The position numbers were made by a program, and so were the translations under genes. A stretch of 64,000 bases of DNA from Phoenix dactylifera (taxonomy: Eukaryota > Streptophyta > Magnoliopsida > Arecales > Arecaceae): contig NC_052395.1 of assembly GCF_009389715.1 (NCBI RefSeq), positions 2,170,001 to 2,234,000 of the forward strand, read 5' to 3'. The notes under the pieces were generated by a model, which ran no database searches, was not told the DNA's origin, and was given only the letters and a program-made list of their open reading frames with translations. This document shows, piece after piece, positions 48,601 to 59,639 of the stretch. The first letter of the stretch is position 1, and every line of letters begins with the position of its first letter.

Positions 48601-49995
48601 TCATTCAATCTAGCCGATTTCTTCCTCCTCTAAGTCCATCACGCCATTAGGTTTAGGGGTCCCTGATAAGAGTCTTTAAATCAGATCTAAGTCTCCTTCA
48701 ATCCCTCCAAACCTTTCCTTCAAGTTCTTCCAAGAAGGCGGATCAAAAGTTGATAGCGTTGGGAAAATCAAATTTTAGCCTCAAGAAATTCTGCGCAAGC
48801 TAGCACTTCCGCAGGATTGGATCTCTCCAGAAACTTCGCGTGTATTTCTCGTAGAGGCCATTCGTGTGCGTGGCTGCGAAGTCAAGGATCAGATCCACAA
48901 CTTTCATCCATCATAAAAGGTATTAATCTAGCATTAATCATTTATTATGGTGTCAAGATATAGGTCCGATTCCCCAAGGTTTTACCCTCTTTTGGGGCTC
49001 CTCACGGAGATATCTCCAAAATCCATTCGATGGATATTCGGAGATTAATTGAAATAGAGTTCTTAAGTTTCAGATCTGATAGTTAATCACGCATGAAAGT
49101 TTTAGCATAATTGTTTAAACGATTCCGACATAATCCTATGTGTTCTTAAGGTGCTGACTTCTAGATTTGATCTTGTAAGCATGCATGAATTAAATTATTT
49201 GATTCAATTTTTTCGCTACGTTTTTGTAACTTAAAAGAACTACGTATGGCTTGATCCCCCTTATGAAGGGGTACGTAGGCAACCCGATCAGGTTCAGCCA
49301 TGGTTTTCAAAAAAAAAAAAATTCAGCATGCTTAACACTAAAGAATCTAGGATTCACTTTCAGAGAGCTCCCCCACCATCACTCTGGTCCTATACGACGT
49401 GCTCCACACCCGGGTATCCGGACCCGCATACCTTGAAATCGGAAGGGACCGAACCCTCTCAGTTAGGTGTGCCCCAAACATGTGACCCAACCTAGCCTCA
49501 TTCCAAGCAGCCTTGCCCGGGACAAGGAGGTCGCAGACCCGCAGTCCCTCCACTGCCTCAATGTCAACCATAGTCGGCCAGAGTCTCAAGGGTAGGGCAC
49601 CCACCCATGGTTCGCCAACTATATCAATACTCTGCCTATCGCCTATCAACCATCTAGTATTCTCCCCAACTGTGGGAAGGTATCTTGCGATCTCTCGCCA
49701 CATAAATGAGCAGCGATGCCCACTGCGAATCGCCTCTGCAGTGCCCGTCTGGCCGTATCCGGTAGCCATGGTCTGACTCCAGAAACCCTGTGGCTCCAAC
49801 ATGAATCGAGCTACATATCATACAATCAGCGCCTCGCGCAGCTCCACAAGAGACAACACACCGAGGCCACCCTCCCTAACTGGTAGGCAGATACTCTCCC
49901 ATGCCACTAAATGCATCCCGTGACCCCCTCCATACGCCCCCCACAGGAAGCTCTGAAGTAGCCGCTCGATCATCGTCTATGTGAAATCGTACTCC
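45610..49995 (-). mobile_element. L1-type LINE with RNase H domain, 5'-truncated, split by a solo LTR
   Basis: The minus-strand order is continuous across the inserted LTR. RLLQSFLWGAYGGG (about 49960) leads into SICLPVREGGLGVLSL and WREIARYLPTVGENTRWLIG (49600-49740). After the break come FLWKV-WDRLPTR (about 46640), the zf-RVT box PPECRACRADESVDHALFQC (46530-46585) and an RNase H domain (45637-46130) with NFDGSMLDGG, SRAELRAAWAGL, EGDSATVISW and VFKEANGAAD. It ends in an A tail (T run 45610-45621). Stops occur (for example TGA near 49815), so it is defective. The RT half is missing by 5' truncation near 49995. No clear target duplication found. Confidence 0.85.
46736..49362 (+). mobile_element. 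Solo LTR of a copia-type element (2627 bp) inside the LINE
   Basis: Starts TGTTGGGAATTGTATGC and ends GATTCACTTTCA. It is flanked by the perfect 5-bp duplication GAGAG (46731-46735 and 49363-49367). It holds no gag-pol, primer site or second LTR. Blocks such as ACCTTGGCCAGGG and the TGT...TATGC start resemble the copia LTR of 6166-8491, so a related lineage is inferred. It breaks the LINE coding between MVGELS and the next ORF2 segment. Confidence 0.85.
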
Positions 49996-50520
49996 AGAAA
50001 GCTCGATATAATATAGTTATTATAGATAAAATATTAATATAAAAATTTTATGGGCCTATGTAAGGGAGAAAAGTCCAGTGCACAGTAATTTTCTTTCTTC
50101 TTCTCCAATCACTGTCACCCTTTTTTTTTTCTAAAAAAAATACAAGCATAACCTCAGACTGGTATTTGCGTATATATGACAATGAAAAGGTTTTGAGGCT
50201 GACTTATGCAGACAGCCAAAAACCACAAGACGTTAGCATGTATCCTTGTAAACAGAACGTATAGCTTCCACCTTTCTGAGAGAAAAGGAACCTAACCCAC
50301 CCGTGTTTCCAAAAGAAAGTGCACCTCTCGCTTAAGAAAAATCAAAATAAAAATTCCACACCTGTTGAATCGCATGCTAGACTCTAGTGTTTTTAGTCAC
50401 AGATTGAGATTGTTGCTAATTGAAATAGCCATCAAGTTCAGGATTATACTCCTTCCAATTTCTACTTAAATATGTTTCTTACAAAATAAATATCAAGGCT
50501 GTGAGAATGACCTGAACTAT
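49996..50520. other. Spacer downstream of the ABCA gene
   Basis: A/T-rich, no gene seen. It may hold the transcript end of the ABCA gene, which reads leftward. Confidence 0.45.
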
Positions 50521-50666
50521 CCTATCATTTTATAATAAATAAGTATATAAAGCAGAAATCAGAATTCATGGAGAATATACAAAACACTAGCATCCTATCA
50601 TTTTATAATGAATAAGTTTATAAAGCAGAAATCAGAATTCATGGAGAATATACAAAACACTAGCAT
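50521..50666. repeat. 73-bp tandem duplication near the ABCA 3' end
   Basis: Copy 1 is 50521-50593 and copy 2 is 50594-50666. Both start CCTATCATTTTATAAT and end ACACTAGCAT, with two mismatches. It lies 96 bp past the ABCA stop and so probably within its 3'UTR. Confidence 0.95.
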
Positions 50667-50761
50667 GCATTACCTGCTTATTAGGATAATCAACTCACCA
50701 GCTTTGCTAAGTTCAGTAGTACAAGCTCATCAGCACATGCTCACACACAGATACAATATAT

Positions 50762-53700
50762 TTACTGGCTATTTAAAACTTGATTGGGGTCAATAATATA
50801 TCCAACTATAGGTGCGGGCTCGCGATGGGAAGATCTGCGTGAAAGGGCAGGATTTGCTGTAAGTTGAATGTTTGGAGGTATGGGAGCCTCAGATGAATGG
50901 CCAGAAATGCAGAGGGTTCCGGAATCATCCTGTTCCCAATATACTTCAACCATAAGACCCCTTGGATTTTCTGATGATTCTGTCCCTGGAATTCCAACAA
51001 ACCTGGCTCCTTTTGGTATCTGCACAATAACCAGCAATGAGGATTATAATGCAAAAATGTATTTTAAAATATTGATAATTTGATATTAATCAGATGAGTG
51101 ATATAGATCTATGGCCATACACAACAAGCCTCTTCTTGGACTTTGGATCAGACCGGACACAATCCTTCTTTGATACTGCATGGCCATCCGTTTTTTTCTC
51201 AAAAATGCCATCAATGAAATCTTATACCTTTTCCTCATATATGACAGCTCCATCAACTTTATTGGTAGTACATCAATTGTGTTCTTTAATCTCTATTAGC
51301 GCAACTTGCAACTTCAAACTTTCTTATATACACATTTTTGATCCCATATTTGGAGTTTATTAGCATCTATAAAGCTTTTGTTCATCTTCATAATATTATC
51401 ATACTAGTACTCTTTATCGCTCAACATTTTCCAGTCATTTCACAACAATTGAAGGAAAAATATAGAGACACGTAGCCTAATCATGATATCATATGAAAAA
51501 AGTTAAGAAATTTGGTTCAAAAAAATATGTTCCAAAATTGCGCAAAAAAACAACTGAACAGTGAACAATGAAAGTCACAATGATAAATAATTAATCTATC
51601 TACAGAATCAAATAACAATTAAAATAAAAAACCTCATTTCAACGAAACATTCACAGAAACAAAGGAAAAATATAAATCAAATATCAGGTAAGCAAATGGC
51701 AGCTAAGCAACTTAATATAATGTGCTTCGTTTTTAAAAAAGTTGCCAGCCTGTGGATCATCCGATAAAACCGAAAATGATGATCAGTCTAACCTGAATTG
51801 ATGTTCCAGATGACAAGTTCAGAGTCACCAGATTCCCTTCAGCAGCCGAACTTTCCAGTTCTGCTTGTTTGGCGATATTTAAAAACACCTCTTCAAGTGT
51901 TGTGAGACCAAGTTGTATGTCAGAAATCCCAAATTCTATTTCCCTATCTTGGAGCTCAGAGAAAAAATCCTGTTATCACAATCATGGAGCGAAAGGGTTA
52001 TAAACACAACATGCTTTCAAGCACGCACACATATTCACATCAAAAGAGCAAGAAATTACCATCAGAAGCTCCTCTTTTTCATGAGGGATTACAAAAGTCA
52101 AAAATGTCTTACTCTCCTCTTTCGGATTCACATTCAGATGCTGTTGATTTCATTTTTATGTCAGACCAAAGTTTGTAGTAAAGAAAAGCTTCAAAAATCT
52201 TAGTTTGCTGTTTAGTTGACCTACTTCTTTGAAAAACTGCTTGACGGGCTCGAGATGAGGTTCACTTGTAGCTGCATTACTGTGAGTATTTGGAGTTTGC
52301 CCTGTTCCTAGGAAGCTTACATTAGTGATGTAACCAGTTCCAAATCTAGACTTCAGCCGTATTGAGGTTCCTATACAGTGCAATTTTCCCTTGGCCATTA
52401 TGGCTATGCGATCGCTTAAAATGTCGGCTTCCTCCATAGAATGAGTTGTCAAAACAATAGATCGTCCCTTTTTAGCATCCTCTATTATGTCCCATACGTG
52501 TCTTCGAGTGATAGGATCCATGCCAGTAGTCTGTCTCATATATAACATATTTAAAAGATGGACTTGAGACAAGAAAGATAAGCACATCATTCATATGACT
52601 TATGAATTTCATGCAGTAATAGTTAATAAAAGAGCTACTAACAAGTAACTTGTGGAGCTACTAACAAGTAACTTGCAATGACTAGGTCCCAAAAAATTCA
52701 AGTCTTGTTGGCACTTAACAAACAGTTCACAAACTATACACATTCAATCTTCCCTCCAATAATGTGCTAGAATGGGCAAGCATCACTTTTCTCTGTAAAA
52801 GAATAATACTATTATCATTAGAAATTAACACATAGGTGACCTTATTTTTTCCCCTTAGATCTAAAAGATAGATCCACCTATCTACAATACCTTATACATA
52901 ACCGATCCCAAGCTTGGAAAAAGGAGGAGGGTTATGATAGGCCGAGGGTCAGCGCAAAGCTATAGTCGCATCCTATGAATATGAATCCTAAATACTGAAA
53001 ATGATCACTTTTAGAAACTTCATGATCCTTAATCTTTACTCCACTTTCATCTCTGTTTTTAATTTTACTAAAACTGCATTCCGTGTATTATGTCTTGGTC
53101 TCAAAATGTAATACATCGAATGCAGTTTTAGTAAAATTAGAAACAAAGATGATGGAGTGAAAATTAAGAATCATGAAGTTTCTAAAAATAATCACTTTAG
53201 ATATTTAGGATCGATGATTCATAGCAAAGGGGAGATTGAAGAGGATGTTATCCAAAAGAAGCAGGTTGGATAAAATGGAGAAAAAGTGCAAATAGGATAT
53301 TGTGTAATCATGGGATACCTACCAAGTTGAAAGGAAAAAATTTATATGACAACCATGCGATCATCTATGTTTTATGGTACAGAATGTTAGGCAGTTAAAC
53401 AATGCATGCATGAGTGTGGCCGAAAAGAGAATGTTGGGATCGATGTGCGGTAATACAAGAAAAAAAGAATAGAAAATGAAGTCATTCATAAAAAGACGGA
53501 AGTAGTACCAATTGAGGACAAATTGAGAGAAGGAAGGCTTAGATGGTTTGGATATGTACAATAAGCTCGAGAGATGTGCCGGTATGAATGAGTGATTTAA
53601 TACATGTAGAAAGAATAAAGAGAGGTCGAGGTGGATCAAAAATCATATGGAATGACGTTGTAAGGAAGGACTTGATATCTCAACGTCTTTCAGAAAGTAC

Positions 53701-56700
53701 AGTCCTAAACCGTAAGAAATGGAGGAAAAGGATTCACATGGCCGAACCCAACTAGTTTGGGATTAAGGCCTAGTTAGTTGAGTATATATATCTAGAAAAT
53801 AGTTGGAACTTCAAGTTTACGAGTATACTAGTAGCATAGTGCCAGCGCACCACATATCCACCTAGATGACCATGCATGCAAGTCAACACAATGAATGTTT
53901 TGATATTCAACTATGTGGGCCAGCATGTATGTTCACCCTAGATTATTTATCATATGAATATAATTAACACTACATTAACTTATACTCTTTGCAGTTTCTA
54001 ACTTTAAAGAAAGAAATTTGGTGGAAGGATCTTAACAAACTATTAGGCAATAAGAAAAGGTAAAAAGCATGATCAATTACTTATGTTAGCCCTAGTATTC
54101 TCCTATCAGATCATTCATGACTACATTATCTAGAAACAAGTAAATCCATATAAGAGTTGTCTTACACTAGTACATTGTTTTTGTTTCTTCAAACTCCAAA
54201 AGTAGGATTTGAAAATACTTACTTTAAATCTTAGAAGATTTATAGAATATTAACCTATCAAAACATGAAACCAAGGTTCAATGTCTCGATACCAGACCCC
54301 GTACTAGTACCATCTTATTATAATATTGGTACGCGGTTTGGTACAGTACGAGATAGCATACCAGTTCGGTACCGGTATAGTACGGTATGCTTGGTATGTT
54401 GCGGTACCGACCAGTACGGCAAATCTTGTATGAAACCATATGGGTGCTAAGTCAATAGTACTGGATTCTTTAATACTTTTCCAGTGTTTCTGAGATAAGC
54501 TTTATGCTTGCTAGCAACTTTTTTTTCTTGATATACTTGGAGAGAGAGCAAAAGAATATCCATAGAAATCAGAGTTTGAAATTTAGTTTAGAGGATCCAG
54601 GAAGTCATTTTTATAATTTTGACTCTTCAAGGTCATGTAACTCAAATGATTCCTACAGGTATCAATCATGCGAGTGTTGGTAAATGCCCAAACTAAATCA
54701 AGCAGAAGGATACAGATTCATGACCGTCAAGAAAAGTTTGCGTTTGTCAAAGAAATTATTGAAAGAGAGCAGAAGCTTCAATATCTCCATACTGGTTCAT
54801 CCAAGAAGACCAACTTTGGATCCCCAATAAGGGCTATTGCAACACTGAGGCGGCGCTTCATCCCTCCACTATAACTCCCGGCTCTAACTTTAGCTGCATT
54901 GGTGAGTTTTACTTCAGCTAATGACTTTTCAGTTACCTGCATTGCCAACAAAGCACCATTTTGATAAATGACAAGGAAGAAGATGGACACGAATAAGAAT
55001 GAAATTGGTAAAATCAGCCCATCACATAAGGGTTAGAAGGATTTACTGATGGGAATAACAACTTATCGATCTAACCCTTTGGGGTGAAATTACTCCATGG
55101 TCCAAGTACATGTTTCAAGCTATGGAAATGGTTGAGACAAAATTAAAAAGAAAATGTTTGCAGGAATTAAGCACGCACCGATTTGATTGTAGAAGGGTGC
55201 AAACCTTTAATGCTAGCAAACAGATGCAGGTGCTCTTGAGCTGATAATTCATCCCACAAAATATCAAACTAAAACATGCAAAGAACACAAATTAATTAAT
55301 GACCACTCTTCTGTGCTCTGACGCATGAACTGTGGCTCAAAGAATTAGATCAAGTTATTTGCTGGAAGAGTATTAAAACATACCTGGGGGCAAACCCCTA
55401 TCAACCTTCGAATGTTTGACATACCCACAGAACTTCGAACAGAATAGCCATAAACCAATGCTGTAAGAATGTGCAATGGTTAATTATCATGGCCTTTTTC
55501 TGTTTCAACATCAAATAATGATGTGCAAAACTATGAATCCAAAACAAAAGATTTTTACCATCTCCTCCTGTAACTGGTGTAATGCCAGTCAGACAACTAA
55601 TCACAGTAGTTTTTCCTGCTCCATTAGGACCAAGAAGGCAAAATAGCTGATCTTTTGCAAGGTTTAACCAAATTCCCTGAAAATGTCATATTCTTTAAAA
55701 AAAAAAAAATAGATGCACTGAATCCAAAAATGTAAGAGTTCATGTGGCAAAACTATAAAGTACCTTAACAGCATGATAAGGTGGATTTTTTCGGCATCTG
55801 CAGCAACCAATGTTTGTGGTGCCAGGGTATGTTCTTCTAAGACCACGTATTTGAACTGCAACACTAGAATCAACTTCACCACTAGCTGCTTGCTGTTTCA
55901 CTGTAGTTTCCTCTGCAAGAACATCCTCGTCATTCGGACCAGCATCATCCAATGGTGGAATTGAACCAGTGCAGCTGCAGAGGCCACCTTCTGAAATATA
56001 TAGCATGTGTATTAGTGGCAGCACACAAAATTCATAGCACTGAAAGAATGTTAGAAGTTCAAAATCTAGTGATGCTCACTAACCTTCCACCTTGTTTCCA
56101 CCTTTTCCTGTCCAGTATGAAGGATTCAAAAAATATAATATTGGTTTTCTCACACCATTTGAATTCGGAATTATATTGTTCAAATAAATTGCCAGAATGA
56201 ACCACAAAAAGAATGTGGATATGAGCCATTCATAAATATCTTGCTGTTAAAGAGACACTATTGGTGTTAGATATGAACAAAGAAAGGGTTTTTAAAGATG
56301 TAAATTATCTGCATGGGCCAAAATTTGAACATACGATAGTTATCACGCAGTCAGGTTCTTGCGTAGTACATTCTCCACGTCTCTTCCAGCTAATTCCTTT
56401 GTCTTGAGAAGTGGCTGTTGCATTGCCAAGCAAATCAAGAGCTTTGGCAAGAAGGTTGGGAGGAAACAAAGACCATATCACTCGATATGTTTTTGAGATG
56501 GAGTCTTCATATGGAAACCCAAATGTTGTAACAAGCTGACATGACAAAAAGTTTCTTTTATCAGTGCAGAAGTACTTTCTTTTTTTGAAGGAAAATAAGG
56601 CAAAGCCACCTTACAGAGCAGATGTACTTTCATTTCTAAGTTCAAGGTCATTACTTAAGAGAATGTTACCTGAGTCAAGAAGCCAACTATGAATATCGAA

Positions 56701-59078
56701 AATCCAACAGTAGTGGCTGATGATGACTTTCTGATGAAGGTCGATATCATGAAAGCAAAAGTGACCTGCAAAAGATTGTCTATGTAAGATATAGAAAAGT
56801 TCTATCCATTAACTATATCAAAAAGAAGTCAGGAAGAGAAAACACAGAGTCAGTACGAGCCTACTTGAAATCAAAATTCACTCCCATAAAAAAAAGAGTA
56901 TGGATAAAATGTTACTGTACAAGTAAATTACCATATTAAGTTGGAAAAGGAAGAACATGACGAATAGAACAGCAAAACTGTTATTCAAGAAAAAATTAAA
57001 CTGAAACATCATCCCAAAAAGTACTGTGAAAAGTGCTGCAAGGAGTGTTAGAAAAGCCTCCCATGTAAGCCAAGATAGCCAATAAGCAGATTCATAAAGC
57101 CCCATTATAGACATCGCCTGCATATGTCCACCACATTGCTGATCATCAGCATATTGAGCTTTGAAGAGGAGCATGTAAGAGAAAATGAAATTTAGAGTTA
57201 AAGATGCTGAAAATTATAACCTGACAAAGTTTAAGTTCTTTTTCTGCAACCAAGGAACTAATCTGAAACACGAAACCAAACATTGCAATGGCAAGGAAAA
57301 AGGTTGGTCCTGCCGTCCCAACTGCGGAGAAAGTTTCTGTAGCAGGGTGTGCAAATTCTTTAAATCCCACGTCCCAGCTAAAGTTTGGATCTGTGCATGC
57401 AGAAAACCTAAATGAGTAATAATATACATAAAAAAATTAATTCCCAAAAATAAAATATGATAACCAAAAAACCTTCTTGTGATCATAAAAAATTCACATC
57501 TGAAGTCTAACATTGACAAACATAAGATGCCTGCTACCGAAATATATGTTATCTGAAGATAAACAATGAAGAGGCAAGCTTGCAGTACCTCCAATTAGAG
57601 ACCTTGCAATTTCACGCTCGGCAGCAATTTGAAGTGGAATTTGGAATTTGAAAGTGGGGTCCTCATAGTTTCCTCTCTTAGCTACGGAAGTCGAGTTAGT
57701 CTGAATACCATAGCTTATCATAGTTGAATTTTTTTCCACAAAATGCAAAGCACCAGGGCAATGCATAGGGTCACTGAAGAGCCACGCATCAACTTCCTCA
57801 GGAGTCCTGAAAGATTTAACCTGCAATACACACAAGCAAATTGCCTCAAATAAATTTAGTCAAAGTTGTTCCTCATGGTCAAGAATATGCTTCATGATAT
57901 GAAATCAGAATATCGTAAAAATATACTTCAGAATAGTTTAAACTAATTTGAAGCTAAGGGATGAACTAACCGATTTTCTTAATCAAAATACATGCATTTG
58001 TACTCTATAAATTTAAGAAAACACTAGCTCAGTGTTAAAGAACACATATGATAGCCATTGCCAGCAAAATTTTCGGTTCAACAATCCATACTACTTCTAT
58101 GGTTAAACAGTCGATGGCTTTTGAATAAATCAACTTTATCCTCTGTTTTAATTCTTTCATGCAACAAGCATGAATTAGAAATACACAATAATACATGCTA
58201 TCAAAAATCAAGATAACAAGGAACTGAAACTGAGGCAGTAGCTACCAACTGATTCTTAAGAATTTATTGACTTATAAAGATTTCACTAAGAAAATATGTT
58301 ACGGACAGAAATTTTTGTTTAAGAGAACTTGTATGTACTCTTTGAGTTCTGTTTTAATCTCTTATGTTAGATTCAACAAACAGACACACTACACACAGAA
58401 TGACAGAAAAAAAAAAAGCATGGATCACGGAGAGGGTTCTTTCCAAAGATTAGAGCAAATAAAAAGATATTTTCTTTACAAGAAAATAGCAGGTTTCCTT
58501 GTTGTTTGGCCGTCCATTTTATTTCGTAGGGTTAAAAGAAACCCTTCGAATGTTGCTAATGGTCCAGTGACCACCGATCAAATGAACAATCAAAAAGATC
58601 AAGAATGCCAAATCATCGTTGACCCAATTAATCCCCGCATTTTTTACCCACTAAAACCAAAAGAAATTCTCGTCATAAGAAAAAAAGAAAAGATCAGGGG
58701 AAACCTAACCTTGTCGGAAGGGATCGGCCGCCGGGGGTTGTTCCTCATGATAGCGGAGACGATCCGGGCGATTCGGGCGCTGGAATTCCCGCTCCAGACG
58801 AAGTCAAAGCAGGGATCCTTGATGAAGAACTTGTCCTCGCAGGGCGGGATGGGAGGGGAGACGATCGGCTCGGGATCGTAGACATTCTTGTAGGCGGTGC
58901 TGGACGAGAACCGGGACCGGACCGCGCGATCGATGCAGAAGATAAGGAAGATGAAGAAGAGCGAGGAGAAGAGCTGGAGGAACGTCGATCGCTTGTGCCT
59001 CCACGTAAGGATCGCGTTCTTCTTCAGCAGCGCCCTGTACTGCTGCGCCATGAGACCAGCCCCGCTCCGCAACTCCAT
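50762..59078 (-). CDS. ABCA: ABC transporter subfamily A, single-half plant type (16 exons, 963 aa)
   Basis: Membrane ATPase of the plant ABCA group with one TMD and one NBD, likely a lipid transporter (substrate unknown). Exons, 5' to 3': 59078-58710, 57820-57589, 57390-57221, 57117-56932, 56765-56670, 56535-56335, 56243-56084, 55990-55764, 55676-55559, 55460-55384, 55268-55179, 54936-54793, 52530-52225, 52140-52060, 51969-51793 and 51019-50762, totalling 2892 nt, all GT-AG. After QQYRALLKKN comes a first membrane helix (about 32-49), then a long loop (CEDKFFIKDPC, ARSLIG). A helix cluster follows (about 225-440) with WLSWLTWEAF. The NBD has Walker A GPNGAGKTT (563-571), Q-loop VCPQFD, signature SGGMKRR (665-671), Walker B LVFLDEP (684-690) and H-loop His720. 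All ATPase residues are present. It matches Arabidopsis ABCA2-like proteins in length, from recall. Intron 12 (2262 bp) is enlarged by two transposons. Confidence 0.95.
52973..53224. repeat. Long inverted repeat (fold-back) in ABCA intron 12
   Basis: The left arm is about 52973-53092 and the right arm about 53105-53224, with a loop near 12 nt. Matching words, for example, are ATTTTACTAAAACTGCATTC at left and its complement GAATGCAGTTTTAGTAAAAT at right, then TTTTAGAAACTTCATGAT against ATCATGAAGTTTCTAAAA. The arms differ at scattered sites. The right arm is the 5' edge of an RTE fragment. Confidence 0.9.
53105..53786 (+). mobile_element. RTE-clade LINE 3' fragment in ABCA intron 12 (antisense)
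   Basis: The plus strand carries the ORF2 C-terminal pattern in broken frames: HFRYLGSMIHS-GEIEEDV (about 53190-53255), WCGNTR-like text near 53440, IEDKLREGRLRWFGYV (about 53510-53560) and KDLISQRLSESTVLNRKKWRKRIHMA (about 53665-53745). It ends in the RTE-like 3' tail AACCCAACTAGTTTGGGATT. It lies opposite to the host transcript. Confidence 0.85.
54272..54428. mobile_element. MITE with GGTACCG-rich interior in ABCA intron 12 (157 bp)
   Basis: Ends CAAGGTTCAATG and, on the opposite strand, CAAGATTTGCCG. It is flanked by CATGAAAC (54264-54271) and TATGAAAC (54429-54436), an 8-bp duplication with one change. The interior is full of TACCG/CGGTA palindromic words. An hAT-like origin is inferred from the 8-bp duplication. 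Confidence 0.65.
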
Positions 59079-59348
59079 CAATGGCTTTCTTGGACTTCTC
59101 GTTGTTGTTTCGATGAGAACTTGAGAGAACTGGAACTAGGATTGAGACTCTGGTAGGAGCTACATATAGACATTTCCGCCACCGGTTTTCGTCAGTCGGA
59201 CGCCACGGATTAACTAGATTGGGCAGAGAAAAGGGGCGGGAGAACGTTCGATTATTTGGATGGACGGATCCGGGTGCTGGGCGTCACTAGAAACGTTCGA
59301 ACTTGCCAAATTTTGAACCAGAACTCCAGCCTCTACTAGTTTGTTCGT
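59079..59348 (-). promoter_or_regulatory. ABCA 5'UTR and proximal promoter
   Basis: The leader directly precedes the AUG at 59078. A weak TATA-like CTATATGTAG on the minus strand sits near 59160-59170. Not certain. Confidence 0.35.
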
Positions 59349-59630
59349 TTTTTTTTTATTTTAATAGTACGCCGGACCTAAATGAGTATAGCCAAAAAAA
59401 ATCAAAAAAAAAAAAAAAAAGCCGGCCAAGCGGTTGGAGAACATCTGCCCGGGTCCTTCGGACAAAATCTCCAGCATGCTGTGCCGCGTATGATGCAACC
59501 CAGTCAGCAGCTGAGTTGGCTTTCCGATACACATGCATGATTTTAAAGAATCTGCAGTTCTCTACCATCCGTCGGACGTCACAGGAAGTGTCCATCCAGC
59601 ATATAGGGTTGCCCACTAATTTGTGCTCTT
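59349..59630 (-). pseudogene. LINE 3' fragment (RNase H C-terminus) near the ABCA promoter
   Basis: The minus strand reads RRMVENCRFFKIMHVYRKAN then SAADWVASYAAQHAGDF, an RNase H end like that at 45637-46130. The A tail is at 59349-59358 (T run on plus). GTTTGTT occurs on both sides (about 59339-59345 and 59634-59640) and may be the target duplication. The T-run-encoded LFFFFF is probably slippage. Confidence 0.7.
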
Positions 59631-59639
59631 AATGTTTGT

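Noticed and set aside
49996-50090. Target duplication for the large LINE (TATGTAA-type match to 45580-45600)
   Set aside because: The match is imperfect and displaced from the coding edge, so not convincing.
58267-58881. 204-aa plus-strand ORF
   Set aside because: Antisense to ABCA exon 1 and intron 1. The sense strand has clear ABCA coding.
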